A model generated the notes under the pieces. It had not been told where the DNA came from. It saw only the letters and a list, made by a program, of their open reading frames with translations, and made no database searches. Made by a program: the position numbers and the translations under genes. From the NCBI GenBank assembly GCA_031419455.1, contig JANOKS010000092.1:1-24405 (forward strand): a stretch of 24,405 nucleotides of DNA. The letters run 5' to 3'. The stretch's first letter is position 1; the number at the start of each line of letters is the position of its first letter. Positions 14,137 to 23,049 of the stretch are shown piece after piece. The stretch is from UBA7672 sp031419455 (GTDB lineage: Bacteria > Pseudomonadota > Alphaproteobacteria > Caulobacterales > Hyphomonadaceae).

Positions 14137-14164
14137 AAGGGTCGGCCTCGCGCCGGCCCTTTTT
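14137..14164 (+). terminator. Intrinsic terminator of DUF1328 copy 2
   Basis: A 10-bp stem with one G·U pair (14137-14146 with 14152-14161) is followed by an uninterrupted T-run ending at 14164. Confidence 0.9.
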
Positions 14165-14234
14165 CGCGTCTGGAGCGGCGCGAATCCGGCGGTTCCCATT
14201 GCCGCGAAAATGCGTAATGTCCCGCCTCCCGGTG

Positions 14235-14310
14235 GGGCCTGTAGCTCAATGGTTAGAGCCGGCCGCTCATAACGGTCTGGTTGCAGGTTCGAGTCCTGCC
14301 GGGCCCACCA
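14235..14310 (+). tRNA. tRNA with CAU anticodon, probably tRNA-Ile2 (lysidine-modified)
   Basis: This is a 76-base cloverleaf. The acceptor stem is GGGCCTG (14235-14241) with CGGGCCC and one U·G pair. The D arm is GCTC/GAGC with an 8-base loop, the anticodon stem GGCCG/CGGTC carries the loop CTCATAA (anticodon CAT), the T stem is GCAGG/CCTGC, the discriminator is A and CCA is encoded. A CAU anticodon fits Met or Ile2. The 8-base D loop and TGGT-type variable loop resemble Escherichia coli ileX more than elongator tRNA-Met, so I favour the isoleucine tRNA whose C34 becomes lysidine by TilS. The G-C first acceptor pair also argues against initiator tRNA. Confidence 0.95.
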
Positions 14311-14333
14311 AAGGACTGTGCGTGGGCCGAGGA

Positions 14334-15593
14334 CTAGCCTTGAATGCGCTCGATGATGATGGCGGGGGCCATGCCGCCTGCTGCGCACATGGTGACGAGG
14401 CCGTAGCGGCCGCCTGTGCGCTCAAGTTCGTCGAGCACTGTCCCGATCAGGATTGCGCCCGTGGCGCCGATGGGGTGGCCGAGCGCGATGGCGCCGCCAT
14501 TCACGTTGACCTTGGCGCGGTCGATGCCGAGATCGCGGATGAATTTCTCCGGCACGACGGCGAAGGCTTCGTTGATTTCCCAGAGGTCGATGTCGTCCTT
14601 GGTGAGGCCGGCTTTCTCCAGAACCTTCCTGGCGGCCGGCACGGGCGCATTCAGCATCAGCGTGGGATCATCGCCGATATTTGCCATCGCAACGACGCGG
14701 CCACGCGGCTTGAGACCGTGCTTCTCGGCATAGCTGCGCGAGGCAAGCAGCACGGCCGCCGCGCCATCGACCACGCCGGACGAGTTGCCGGCATGATGCA
14801 TGTGCTCGATCGCGAGATCGGGATAGCGGCGGTTGATCTGCTTGCGGAAGGTCGCGCCAGATTCGTTGTAGGGCATGTCGGCCAGTGCACCGAACGCCGG
14901 CTTCAGCTTGGCGAGGCCGTCCGCCGTGGTGTCAGGCCGTGGATACTCGTCCCGGGCCAACACTACCCTGCCCTCCGCGTCCTTCACGGGCACGATGGAT
15001 TTGTCGAACCTGCCCTCAGCGATGGCCTGCGCTGCGCGTTTCTGGCTCTCCAGCGCGAACGCGTCAAGATCAGCGCGCGAGATGCCTTCCATGCTGGCGA
15101 TGGCGTCGCCGCAGACGCCCTGATGTGATTGCGGATGCTGCACATCGAGGCTGGCATTGTGTGCGCCCATCAGGCCGGGCGGGAAGCCGGCCGCCGCTTC
15201 GTCAGCGGCCATGGTCGCGGTGAGGCTCATCATTTCCGTGCCGCCCGCGATGACCAGATCCTCCATCCCGCTCATGATCTGCGCCGCCGCAAGATTGACC
15301 GCCGTGATGCCGCCGCCGCAGAAGCGGTCGAGCGTCATGCCGCTGGCCCTCACGTCGAAGCCTGCGTCCAGCGCCGCCATGCGGCCAAGATCGCCGCCCT
15401 GCTTTCCCCTTTGCGAGGAGGTGGACCAGATCACATCGTCGACGTCTGCCGTGTTGAGATGATTGCGCTCCGCGATTGCCGCCAGCACAGTCGCCGCCAG
15501 ACGCTGCGGGTGCAGCGGCGCCAGCGCGCCCTTGCCTGCCTTGCCAAGGCCCCGCGGAGTGCGAACGGCATCGATGATGAGCGCTTCGGACAT
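14334..15593 (-). CDS. Thiolase family protein (acetyl-CoA C-acyltransferase)
   Basis: The protein is 419 residues from the ATG at 15593, which has AGGAG about 6 bases upstream; an in-frame ATG at 15638 is less likely. The thiolase active site is complete: nucleophile C92 in DRFCGGGIT, NEAFAV, H373 in GGAIALGHPIGATG, and C403 in TMCAAGGMAP. The start SEALIIDAVRTPRG is typical. Thiolases make or cleave beta-ketoacyl-CoA, and this one is closest to degradative FadA-like enzymes. In the usual sequence the first cysteine is followed by SSG and the last sits in CVGGG; here they read CGGG and CAAGG, suggesting a distinct subfamily. It is divergent from a thiolase-like gene across 197 bases, pointing to shared fatty-acid or sterol-type metabolism. 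Confidence 0.93.
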   Translation of the reverse strand: MSEALIIDAVRTPRGLGKAGKGALAPLHPQRLAATVLAAIAERNHLNTADVDDVIWSTSSQRGKQGGDLGRMAALDAGFDVRASGMTLDRFCGGGITAVNLAAAQIMSGMEDLVIAGGTEMMSLTATMAADEAAAGFPPGLMGAHNASLDVQHPQSHQGVCGDAIASMEGISRADLDAFALESQKRAAQAIAEGRFDKSIVPVKDAEGRVVLARDEYPRPDTTADGLAKLKPAFGALADMPYNESGATFRKQINRRYPDLAIEHMHHAGNSSGVVDGAAAVLLASRSYAEKHGLKPRGRVVAMANIGDDPTLMLNAPVPAARKVLEKAGLTKDDIDLWEINEAFAVVPEKFIRDLGIDRAKVNVNGGAIALGHPIGATGAILIGTVLDELERTGGRYGLVTMCAAGGMAPAIIIERIQG

Positions 15594-15790
15594 GGGATCT
15601 CCTGCTGCAGGTTCATGGGCGCGGTCGAGATTGGGCATGACGAGGCGCGTTTGCCAACCGGCGCGTGGACCGCGGAAAATGACAGACTGTCGCGTGTCGT
15701 GACGGAAACTGGCGCGAGGCGCGTGAATTATCTACGGTCGCGGCCGGCGGCGCGGATCGGCGCCTGCACTGCGGTGGAGACTGGGGCTCG

Positions 15791-17323
15791 ATGACGGAAA
15801 ATTCTGCGCGTGCAATTCCCGTCATTGCCGCGATTGGCGAGCATACCGACAGGCCGAAGCGTCTCGATGAGGCGCGCGAGCCGGTCGATCTGATGGTCGC
15901 GGCGTTGAAGGCGTGCGAGGCGGACGCGGGCGTGCGCCTGCTCGACAGTGTCGGACTGCTGAGCCTGATTGGGCTCGTCAGCTGGCCGTACAAGGATCCC
16001 GTCCACCTGCTTGTGCAGAAGCTCGGGATCGCTCCGGCTGAGGCGGTCAATGCCAGCATGGGTGGCGAGACGCCGGTGCGGCTGGTGCACGAAGCCGCGC
16101 GGCGCATCGCGATGGGCGAGGATCTCGTCGCGGCGATTGTCGGCGGCGAAGCAAGCCATTCGCGCGGCCAGGCCGAGAAGTCTGGCGCGGCATTGCCGTG
16201 GACGCCGGCTGCATCGAAGGAAGAGACGGTGCGCTTTCCTTCGAGCCGCTTCGCCATGAGTCCGATCGCCAAACAGCTCGGCGTCATGAACCCTGCGCAG
16301 GTCTATCCCTTCTACGAAGTGGCGACGCAGGCGGCATGGGGACAGACGCCGGCGGAGGGAATGCGGGAATCCGCAGAACTCTGGACGCGCTATGCGGCTG
16401 TGGCGGCGGGCAATCCGTACGCTTGGATACGCTCGGCGCCGGATGCTGAGGCGATCGGGACCGTCAGCGCGGACAACCGGTTCATCAGCTGGCCCTACCC
16501 CAAGCTGATGGTGGCGAATCCTGCGGTGAACCAGTCGGCGGCGGTGGTTGTCATGAGCCTTGCGCGTGCGCGCGAGATGGGGATTGCGGAGGACAGGCTG
16601 ATCCACATCTGGGGCGGCGCCAAGGCTGTCGAGCCCGAGGATTACCTGCAGCGCGACCGCTATGACCATTCGACTGCGCAGACCGCGGTGCTGGAAAAAT
16701 CAGTCGCGATTGCAGGCGGCGACGCGCGCCGCTTCCGGCATCTTGAACTCTACAGCTGCTTTCCTGTCGTGCCCAAGATGGCGCTGAGGACGCTGGGGCT
16801 TGATCCAACGAGGCATTCTCCGACAGTCGCCGGAGGACTGACCTTCTTCGGCGGGCCGCTGAACAATTACATGAGCCACGCCATCGCGGCGATGGTGCGG
16901 GCGTTGCGCGCCGATGCTGGCGAACTCGGCCTGCTCTATGGACAGGGCGGCTATGTGAACAAGCACCACGCTCTTGTGCTGAGCACGACGGCGCCGCCAG
17001 CGCCGATGGCGACGGACTATTCGGTGCAGGATGTTGCGGACGCCACGCGCGGGCCGACGCCCCACCTGCACGATGGCTATGCCGGGGCGGCCACCATCGA
17101 AACGTACACGGTGCGCTATGGACACGACGGAGCGCCGATTGACGCGATCATCATCGCCCGCACGCCGGATGGCGGCCGGGTGATGGCTGCGGTTCCAGTG
17201 CGGGATGCGGGGGCGATCGGCCTGCTGACATCAACCACCCGCACGGCGGTTGGCGTGTCGGGGCGGGTGGAGCCGGATTCGGCCGGCACGCCGGTGTGGA
17301 CGCAGGCGGGCAGTGGCGCCTGA
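15791..17323 (+). CDS. SCP2-thiolase-like protein lacking the catalytic cysteine
   Basis: The 510-residue protein has a thiolase core of about 390 residues and a C-terminal extension (about 400-510) that looks like a small beta domain, as in thiolase-like proteins of the TLP1 kind. Where active thiolases have their nucleophilic cysteine, this reads NASMGGETPVRLVHEAARRI (87-106), with Ser/Met and no Cys. The HDCF-type block is ELYSCFP near 316-322, and the GHP block is replaced by FFGGPLNNYMSHA near 352. It is therefore unlikely to run the normal Claisen reaction; it may bind acyl-CoA or act as a subunit. It is often annotated as acetyl-CoA acetyltransferase. The start at 15791 follows GGAG at moderate distance. 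Its neighbour is a conventional thiolase. Confidence 0.85.
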   Translation: MTENSARAIPVIAAIGEHTDRPKRLDEAREPVDLMVAALKACEADAGVRLLDSVGLLSLIGLVSWPYKDPVHLLVQKLGIAPAEAVNASMGGETPVRLVHEAARRIAMGEDLVAAIVGGEASHSRGQAEKSGAALPWTPAASKEETVRFPSSRFAMSPIAKQLGVMNPAQVYPFYEVATQAAWGQTPAEGMRESAELWTRYAAVAAGNPYAWIRSAPDAEAIGTVSADNRFISWPYPKLMVANPAVNQSAAVVVMSLARAREMGIAEDRLIHIWGGAKAVEPEDYLQRDRYDHSTAQTAVLEKSVAIAGGDARRFRHLELYSCFPVVPKMALRTLGLDPTRHSPTVAGGLTFFGGPLNNYMSHAIAAMVRALRADAGELGLLYGQGGYVNKHHALVLSTTAPPAPMATDYSVQDVADATRGPTPHLHDGYAGAATIETYTVRYGHDGAPIDAIIIARTPDGGRVMAAVPVRDAGAIGLLTSTTRTAVGVSGRVEPDSAGTPVWTQAGSGA

Positions 17324-17449
17324 CGACGGCGCGGTCGCCACGCGGTGTTTCTGCCCGGCAAGGATGGCTTGAACCCGGCAGAATGCGCCTAGCATCGCTT
17401 AGCGACCGATGGTCAAATATCTGCTTTTACAGCACTTTTATTGGTTAAC

Positions 17450-17475
17450 GGAACGGCGCGATTCTTGCTCCCGTC
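17450..17475 (+). promoter_or_regulatory. Possible EcfG-type promoter before the repeat-protein gene (one mismatch)
   Basis: GGAAC at 17450-17454, 17 bases, then CGTC at 17472-17475, one mismatch to CGTT. It is the only such site in the 227-base gap between the thiolase-like gene and the repeat protein, and it points the right way. One near match of this quality is expected by chance in a window this long, so this is tentative. The start of the same gap holds a weak inverted repeat (17349-17355/17377-17383) that may terminate the previous gene. Confidence 0.4.
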
Positions 17476-17550
17476 GATACGTGCGCGCGCGCAGGCGTGG
17501 CGCACGCGTCGGGCCGTCTTGGCGGTCGATGGGAAAGGCTGCCGGGTCGC

Positions 17551-20500
17551 GTGGTTTCGTTCATCTCCTCGTACAGTTCCGCGCAGATCGCGGCGATGTC
17601 GCAGGCGACAATCGAGAGCCTGACGCGAACAGACATCTTGGCGCTGTCGACGACGCAGACGCAGGCCATCACCACCACGCAGATCACCCAGTTCAGCGGG
17701 GCGCAGCTCGCACAACTTTCGACGCGCCAGGTGACGGCGCTTTCCCGCGCACAACTGGCGGCCCTCTCTCCAAGCCATATGAGCTTCAGCGCGGCGCAGC
17801 TGTTTGCGCTGTCGTCGGCCCAGTTCACCGCGTTCGGCGCGGAAGACATCGCCGTGCTTTCGGTCACGCAGATCCGCGGACTTGAGGCTGGCGATTTCGC
17901 GGCGCTTTCGGCCACCCAGCTTGCAGCGCTCACGCCAACGCAGATTGCAGGCATGTCGGTCAACCAGGTGCGCGGGTTCACGGCGGACGAGTTGGGCGCC
18001 CTCTCCGCAGAGCAGGTCGGCGCGCTGACGCAGACGCAGATCGCGGGCCTGACCGCCATTCAGGTGAAGGGTTTCACATCGACGCAACTGCAAGGCCTGA
18101 CGACGCAACAGGCTGGCGCACTGTCGATCGCCCAGCTTGCAGCGCTCAACGCTGCTCAGGTGCGTGGCTTCACGGCAGCCCAGATCGGCGCGATGACGCC
18201 GGCGCAGGTGACAGGCTTCAGCGCCGCAGCGATCAGCGGCCTGACGTCAACGCAGTGGGATGCGCTGTCGCTCACGCAGTTCACCGCGCTCACGACGTCG
18301 CAGGTGAAGGGTTTTTCCGAAACGCAGATCGCGGGCCTTGGCGCAGAAAGGCTCGGCGCCCTGCTTCCAGCGGAGATCGCATCCCTGAACAGCACGCAGT
18401 TCGCGACACTGGACGGCACGCAGATCGGGCAACTCACGTCCACACAGTTCAAGCTGCTCGGCGCAAGCCATATCGCGGCGCTGTCGGCCGATGAAGCTGC
18501 CGCGCTTACGACGACACAGGTGACGGCGCTGAGCGGCGTGCAGTTGTCCGGCTTTACCTCATCGCAGCTTGAGGTGCTGGACAACGAGCAGATCGCCGCA
18601 ATCGCCACGAGCCAGATCACGGGCCTCACCGCCACACAGGTGCGCCAGTTATCCGAAACGCAGATTGCTGCGTTCACCGTCACGCAGATGCGGGCGCTGA
18701 CGACGGAGGAACTCGGCGCATTGACGACCACCCAGACGGTCGGCCTTTCCACAACCCAGCTCTCGGCGCTGTTCACGACGCAGATCCGGCTGCTTCCGTC
18801 GGGCGTGATCGGGAGCCTGGACGCGACGCAGTTGCTGTCGCTGAGCACAAACCAGGTTGCCGCCTTCAGCAACGCGCAGGTTCAGCGCCTGGACGCCAGC
18901 CAGATCGAGGCGTTGTCGCTTACCCAGTGGGGAGCGGTCACCGCAACGGCGCTGGGCGCGCTGACCACCACACAGCTCTCGGAGCTGAGTACCGATCGTC
19001 TGGCGGCGCTGACGTCGGTGCAGATTCGCGGCATCGGCATTGGCGGGCTCAGCGGCGAGCAGTTCGCTGCGCTGTCGTCAACGCAGCTGGGCGCGCTGAC
19101 GGCCACGCAGATCCGCGCCATCCCCATCGATGAAATCGAAGGTCTGACCACGACGCAGGTCGCTCTCCTGCGCACGACGCAGATGGGGTCATTCTCCAGC
19201 ACGCAGCTTGGCGCGTTCAGCGAGGCGCAGGTGGCCTCTCTGACCACCGCCCAGCTGGCCATGCTCGCCTCGACGCAGGTAGCGGCGTTGACGTCTGCGC
19301 AGGTGTCGGTGCTATCCGCCGATCAACTCGCGGGCTTGACGACGACGCAGGTCAGCGCCCTGTCGGCGACGCAGCTGGCGGCGCTTGCGCCAGAGCGGCT
19401 TGGCGGACTTTCAACAACACAGATGAAGTCGCTAGTCGCGACGAGCCTGTCCGCGTTGGGCAACGACCAGCTCGCCGCCATCGCGACGACGCAGCTGGCC
19501 GTGCTGTCCGGCGCCCAATTGCGCGCGCTCTCTGCGGATCAGATCACAGCGCTTGCCGACACGCAGATCGCCGCCCTTACAGCCACCCAGATTGCCGGTC
19601 TCAGCGCGGCTTCCGTCTCGGGCCTTGAGACGCACGACATCACCAACCTGACCAGCACACAGCTTGGGGCGCTGACGGCGGGCCAGCTGGGTGGCCTCGG
19701 CGAGAACCAGCTTGCGGCCCTGTCGGCGTCGCAGATCGCTGCGCTGACGACAACGCAGGTGCGCGGCTTCACGCCGATCGAAATCGGCTTTCTCGCGGAC
19801 ACGCAGATCGACGCATTCACGTCGAGCCAGTTCACGGCGTTGACATCGACACAGCTCAGCGGGCTCACCGCCGACCAGATCTCCAGGCTCAGCACCACGC
19901 AGCTGTCCGCCATGACCTCGACGGCGCTCGCTGGCTTCACGGCAGCGCAGGTCAGCGCCCTCGGCGCCGAGGCGCTGACAAGCTTCACGACAACGCAGGT
20001 GAAAGGCCTGACCGCGACCGCCATCAGCGGATTGTCGGCTGAACAGACAGTTGAATTATCGACATCGCAGCTCGCCGTGCTTTCCGCTGTGCAGTTGCGC
20101 GCGCTGGACGCCCAGGCGATTGGCGGTCTGTCGAGCGAACAGCTGGCCGCGCTGACCTCCACGCAGGTGGGCGCGATTTCGACGACGGCGCTTGAAGGCC
20201 TGGGCGCGGAGGCTGTTGCAGCGCTTACCCGCACGCAGATTCTCGGGTTGATTCCGGGTCAGCTTGGCGCGCTGAACGAGGCGCAGGCAGCAGCGTTTAC
20301 CGCCTCGCAACTTGCGGCCCTCACCGCAACGCAGGTGCGAGCGCTTGGCGTTTCCGCGATTGGCGCCCTGAGCGGAACGCAGCTTGGCGCGTTCACGACG
20401 ACGCAGCTTGCCGCCCTCGCGGCGACGCAGGCGCAGGGCCTGTCCGGCGAACAGCTTGCAGCGCTCAGCACGTCGCAGTTCGCGGCTCTCAGCTCAACGG

Positions 20501-22887
20501 CGATCTCCGGATTTGACGCCGCGCAAATTGCAGACCTCAGCGCGACGCAGATTGCCGCCCTGAGCACGGCGCAGGTCAAGGGCCTTGCCGCCACGGCCAC
20601 TGCCTCGCTTTCGGACGAGCAGCTTGGCGCGCTTACGACGTCCCAGATGGCGGCGCTAACAGCAACGCAGCTGAGAGGGTTCACGGCTGATCAGGTGAAT
20701 GCGTTGACGGCTGACCAGTTCAACCGGCTCTCGGCCGCGCAGGTCGGGATGTTCGGCGCCTCCGCGATACAGGGCCTCGAACTGGAGGACATACAGAACC
20801 TTGCCACGACGCGTCTCCACGGGCTGACGTCCGCGCAGATTGGTGCGCTGGAGGACACGCAGTTCGCCGCTCTCAGCACCACCCAGATCGCGAACCTGAG
20901 CACCACGCAGGTTCAGGGGTTCACTGAAACCCACGCAGCCACACTCGCGGCGACGCAAGTCGCTGCGCTGAAGCCGACTCAGATCGCTGCGCTGTCCACT
21001 GGCGCAGTTGGCGGCCTCACGACCACCGGAATTTCGTTGCTGAGCAACTCCCAGCTCAGCGCGCTCACGACAACCCAGTTTGCCGTGCTCTCGGAGACCC
21101 AGGCGGGCGCGTTGACAGCCACACAGATCGCATCGCTTGGCGGCGCGCAGCTGGCGCGGTTCTCCAGCACGGCCATCGGAGCACTTGGCGCAACCGCAGT
21201 CTCTGCCTTCACGACCACGCAGGCGAGGAGCCTGACCGCAACGCAGGTGTCCGGCTTCTCGACGGCGCAGATACAGGCGCTGTCAACGTCGCAGATACAG
21301 GCCTTGCCCGCTTCGGCGATGGCCGGCTTGGGGGCCACACAGGTCGCAGCGTTCAGCGTGACGCAGATTGCCGCCCTTTCCGGCGTTGACACTGCGGCGT
21401 TGTCCAGCTCGGGCGTCGGGGGCCTCACATCGACTCAGCTCGGCAGCCTGACGCCGAGCCAGATGGCGGCGCTTAGTGGCGTGCAAGCAAGCGCACTGTC
21501 GACCACCGCGCTTGGCGGGTTGACACTGACGCAGGCGCTTTCGCTGACGACGACCCAACTGGCTGGCTTCGGCGCGACGCAGGTGGCGCAGCTCGACGCC
21601 AACCATGTCAGCTTTCTCAACACGACGCAGCTGCGTGCGTTCTCGGCCGATGGCGTCAGCGGCTTCACCGCGACCAATATCGATTACCTCAATGCAACGC
21701 AGCTTCAGTCCCTCACGACGACACAGATCGCCGCCCTATCGACCACGACGGTGCAAAGCCTCGATGCGACCGAGATTGGCGCACTCACGACATCGCAATT
21801 CGCCAGCCTCGCGGCGGCGCAGATCGGCGCAATGACATCGACGCAAGTTGCGGCGCTTTCGACGCAGCAGTTCGGCGCGCTCAGAACAACGCAGCTGGCC
21901 GGTCTCGTCGAGAGCCAGCTGCCCAGCCTCACCACCACGCAGGTTGCCGGGATGTCTGCGACACGTATCGCCGCATTGTCCACATCCGCAATCCGTGGCC
22001 TGACCGCGAGCCAAGCGGCGGTGCTGTCCACCACGCAGATCGCAGCACTGGGAACCGCCAGGGTTGCGGCGCTGTCCTCCAGTGCGATTGGCGCGCTCGC
22101 ACCCGACGCCATCGCCACGCTGACCACGACGCAACTCGCCGCCAGCGACTTTGCAGAGACATGGGCGGCGGCGCTGACCACCACCCAGGTCGCCGGCCTG
22201 AGCTCCACACAGTTTGCGGCGATGTCTCCGACGCTGATCAGCGGCCTCACGGCGGACCAGATCGGGACGCTGGACACGACGCAGTTTGCGGCATTGAACG
22301 CCGCGCAGGTCGGCGCGCTATCGACGTCCGCTATCGTCGGCCTCACGACCACGCAGATTGACCAGCTGACTTTTACGCAGCTGTCCGGACTCAAGGCGAC
22401 ACAGATCGGTGCGCTTGAGACGACCGACATTGGTCAATTCGGGACTGACGACATTGCCGCCATGAGTGTGACGCAGTTGGCTGGTTTGGTTCGCGTGCAG
22501 CTTCGCGCGCTGACGGCCACGCAGGTCTCCGCGTTCACGACGACGCAGATCGCGGCCTTCACCGGCGATCAGGTCGGCAGCCTCTCCTCGACGCGCCTTG
22601 GCGCGTTCTCCGCCACACAGTTTACCGCGCTCAACGCCGGACATGTCGCAGCCCTGACCTCGTCCCAGCTCAGCAACCTGCCGAGCTGGATCGGGTCGTT
22701 CACGCCCGGCCAACTGAGCGGCCTGACCTCGACGCAAATTTCGGGCGTCACGACCACGGCCATCGGAGCGCTGACGGTCGACCAAATCGACGCGCTCACG
22801 CCCGTCCAGATCAGCGGGTTCACGCCGGACCAGATCAATAGTCTGACCGTTGACCAGCAGGCCGCGATCATCCGGGCGATCAGCTAA
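17551..22887 (+). CDS. Giant octapeptide-repeat protein (about 221 units of x-[LF]-[ST]-x-x-Q-[IVL]-x)
   Basis: From the GTG at 17551 (GGAAAGG about 12 bases upstream) the protein has 1778 residues; a GTG at 17497 would add 18 residues without a good binding site. After about 14 residues (VSFISSYSSAQIA) it is nothing but eight-residue units, and the stop codon follows the last one. Consensus: A/G, L/F, S/T, any, T/A, Q, I/V/L, any. I saw no cysteine, few charged residues, no signal peptide and no membrane helix. Position 3 prefers S, T, D, N or G and proline clusters at position 4, which suggests a short N-capped helix in each unit. Repeats of this style occur in large alphaproteobacterial proteins annotated loosely as adhesion or haem-utilisation proteins. 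I know of no proven function. Ice-nucleation and RTX repeats do not fit. Confidence 0.9.
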   Translation: MVSFISSYSSAQIAAMSQATIESLTRTDILALSTTQTQAITTTQITQFSGAQLAQLSTRQVTALSRAQLAALSPSHMSFSAAQLFALSSAQFTAFGAEDIAVLSVTQIRGLEAGDFAALSATQLAALTPTQIAGMSVNQVRGFTADELGALSAEQVGALTQTQIAGLTAIQVKGFTSTQLQGLTTQQAGALSIAQLAALNAAQVRGFTAAQIGAMTPAQVTGFSAAAISGLTSTQWDALSLTQFTALTTSQVKGFSETQIAGLGAERLGALLPAEIASLNSTQFATLDGTQIGQLTSTQFKLLGASHIAALSADEAAALTTTQVTALSGVQLSGFTSSQLEVLDNEQIAAIATSQITGLTATQVRQLSETQIAAFTVTQMRALTTEELGALTTTQTVGLSTTQLSALFTTQIRLLPSGVIGSLDATQLLSLSTNQVAAFSNAQVQRLDASQIEALSLTQWGAVTATALGALTTTQLSELSTDRLAALTSVQIRGIGIGGLSGEQFAALSSTQLGALTATQIRAIPIDEIEGLTTTQVALLRTTQMGSFSSTQLGAFSEAQVASLTTAQLAMLASTQVAALTSAQVSVLSADQLAGLTTTQVSALSATQLAALAPERLGGLSTTQMKSLVATSLSALGNDQLAAIATTQLAVLSGAQLRALSADQITALADTQIAALTATQIAGLSAASVSGLETHDITNLTSTQLGALTAGQLGGLGENQLAALSASQIAALTTTQVRGFTPIEIGFLADTQIDAFTSSQFTALTSTQLSGLTADQISRLSTTQLSAMTSTALAGFTAAQVSALGAEALTSFTTTQVKGLTATAISGLSAEQTVELSTSQLAVLSAVQLRALDAQAIGGLSSEQLAALTSTQVGAISTTALEGLGAEAVAALTRTQILGLIPGQLGALNEAQAAAFTASQLAALTATQVRALGVSAIGALSGTQLGAFTTTQLAALAATQAQGLSGEQLAALSTSQFAALSSTAISGFDAAQIADLSATQIAALSTAQVKGLAATATASLSDEQLGALTTSQMAALTATQLRGFTADQVNALTADQFNRLSAAQVGMFGASAIQGLELEDIQNLATTRLHGLTSAQIGALEDTQFAALSTTQIANLSTTQVQGFTETHAATLAATQVAALKPTQIAALSTGAVGGLTTTGISLLSNSQLSALTTTQFAVLSETQAGALTATQIASLGGAQLARFSSTAIGALGATAVSAFTTTQARSLTATQVSGFSTAQIQALSTSQIQALPASAMAGLGATQVAAFSVTQIAALSGVDTAALSSSGVGGLTSTQLGSLTPSQMAALSGVQASALSTTALGGLTLTQALSLTTTQLAGFGATQVAQLDANHVSFLNTTQLRAFSADGVSGFTATNIDYLNATQLQSLTTTQIAALSTTTVQSLDATEIGALTTSQFASLAAAQIGAMTSTQVAALSTQQFGALRTTQLAGLVESQLPSLTTTQVAGMSATRIAALSTSAIRGLTASQAAVLSTTQIAALGTARVAALSSSAIGALAPDAIATLTTTQLAASDFAETWAAALTTTQVAGLSSTQFAAMSPTLISGLTADQIGTLDTTQFAALNAAQVGALSTSAIVGLTTTQIDQLTFTQLSGLKATQIGALETTDIGQFGTDDIAAMSVTQLAGLVRVQLRALTATQVSAFTTTQIAAFTGDQVGSLSSTRLGAFSATQFTALNAGHVAALTSSQLSNLPSWIGSFTPGQLSGLTSTQISGVTTTAIGALTVDQIDALTPVQISGFTPDQINSLTVDQQAAIIRAIS
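17593..22884 (+). repeat. In-frame 24-base (8-residue) repeat array
   Basis: Laid out by hand, the array gives 221 units. The register holds throughout except a 7-residue unit near 17785, a 5-residue unit near 19030, a 10-residue unit near 22140, a 7-residue unit near 22678 and a short final unit. Codons for the same residue differ from unit to unit (for example TTQ written several ways), and no two long blocks look identical. The array is therefore old and kept by protein-level selection, not a recent slippage expansion. Confidence 0.9.
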
Positions 22888-23049
22888 CGGATCCGCTCCA
22901 AAGCGGGACATTCACAACCCTGAAAGCCGCGCTCATGAATCCGGGCCCCTGCGTGATTAACCTACGGAGGGTTGTTGGCCCCGTCCTTGCGGTGCAGGAT
23001 GCGAACGCCACGGGTATCGTTCGCCTGTGGCACGTCTGGAGCTTCCGAC

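Noticed and set aside
14235..14310. tRNA as a phage or island attachment site
   Set aside because: No integrase, no direct repeat of the tRNA 3' end and no change in base composition or gene style is visible nearby.
14079..15128. 349-residue plus-strand frame running across the tRNA and thiolase
   Set aside because: It reads through a tRNA and is antisense to a complete thiolase.
17593..22884. CRISPR or tandem DNA repeat array
   Set aside because: The units are not identical at DNA level, have no spacers, and keep an open frame with synonymous variation. The repeat is at the protein level.
17551..22887. Ice-nucleation or RTX calcium-binding repeat protein
   Set aside because: Ice-nucleation octads need AGYGSTxT with tyrosine and RTX nonads need GGxGxD. 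Neither is present. Only the period of eight and a TQ pair recall ice-nucleation repeats.
17413..22911. Many long open frames on the minus strand and in other frames across the repeat gene
   Set aside because: They mirror the 24-base periodicity of the real gene, giving low-complexity shadows rich in Val, Cys, Ala and Ser or in Arg and Gly; none has a start site or domain, and they break wherever the octad register slips.
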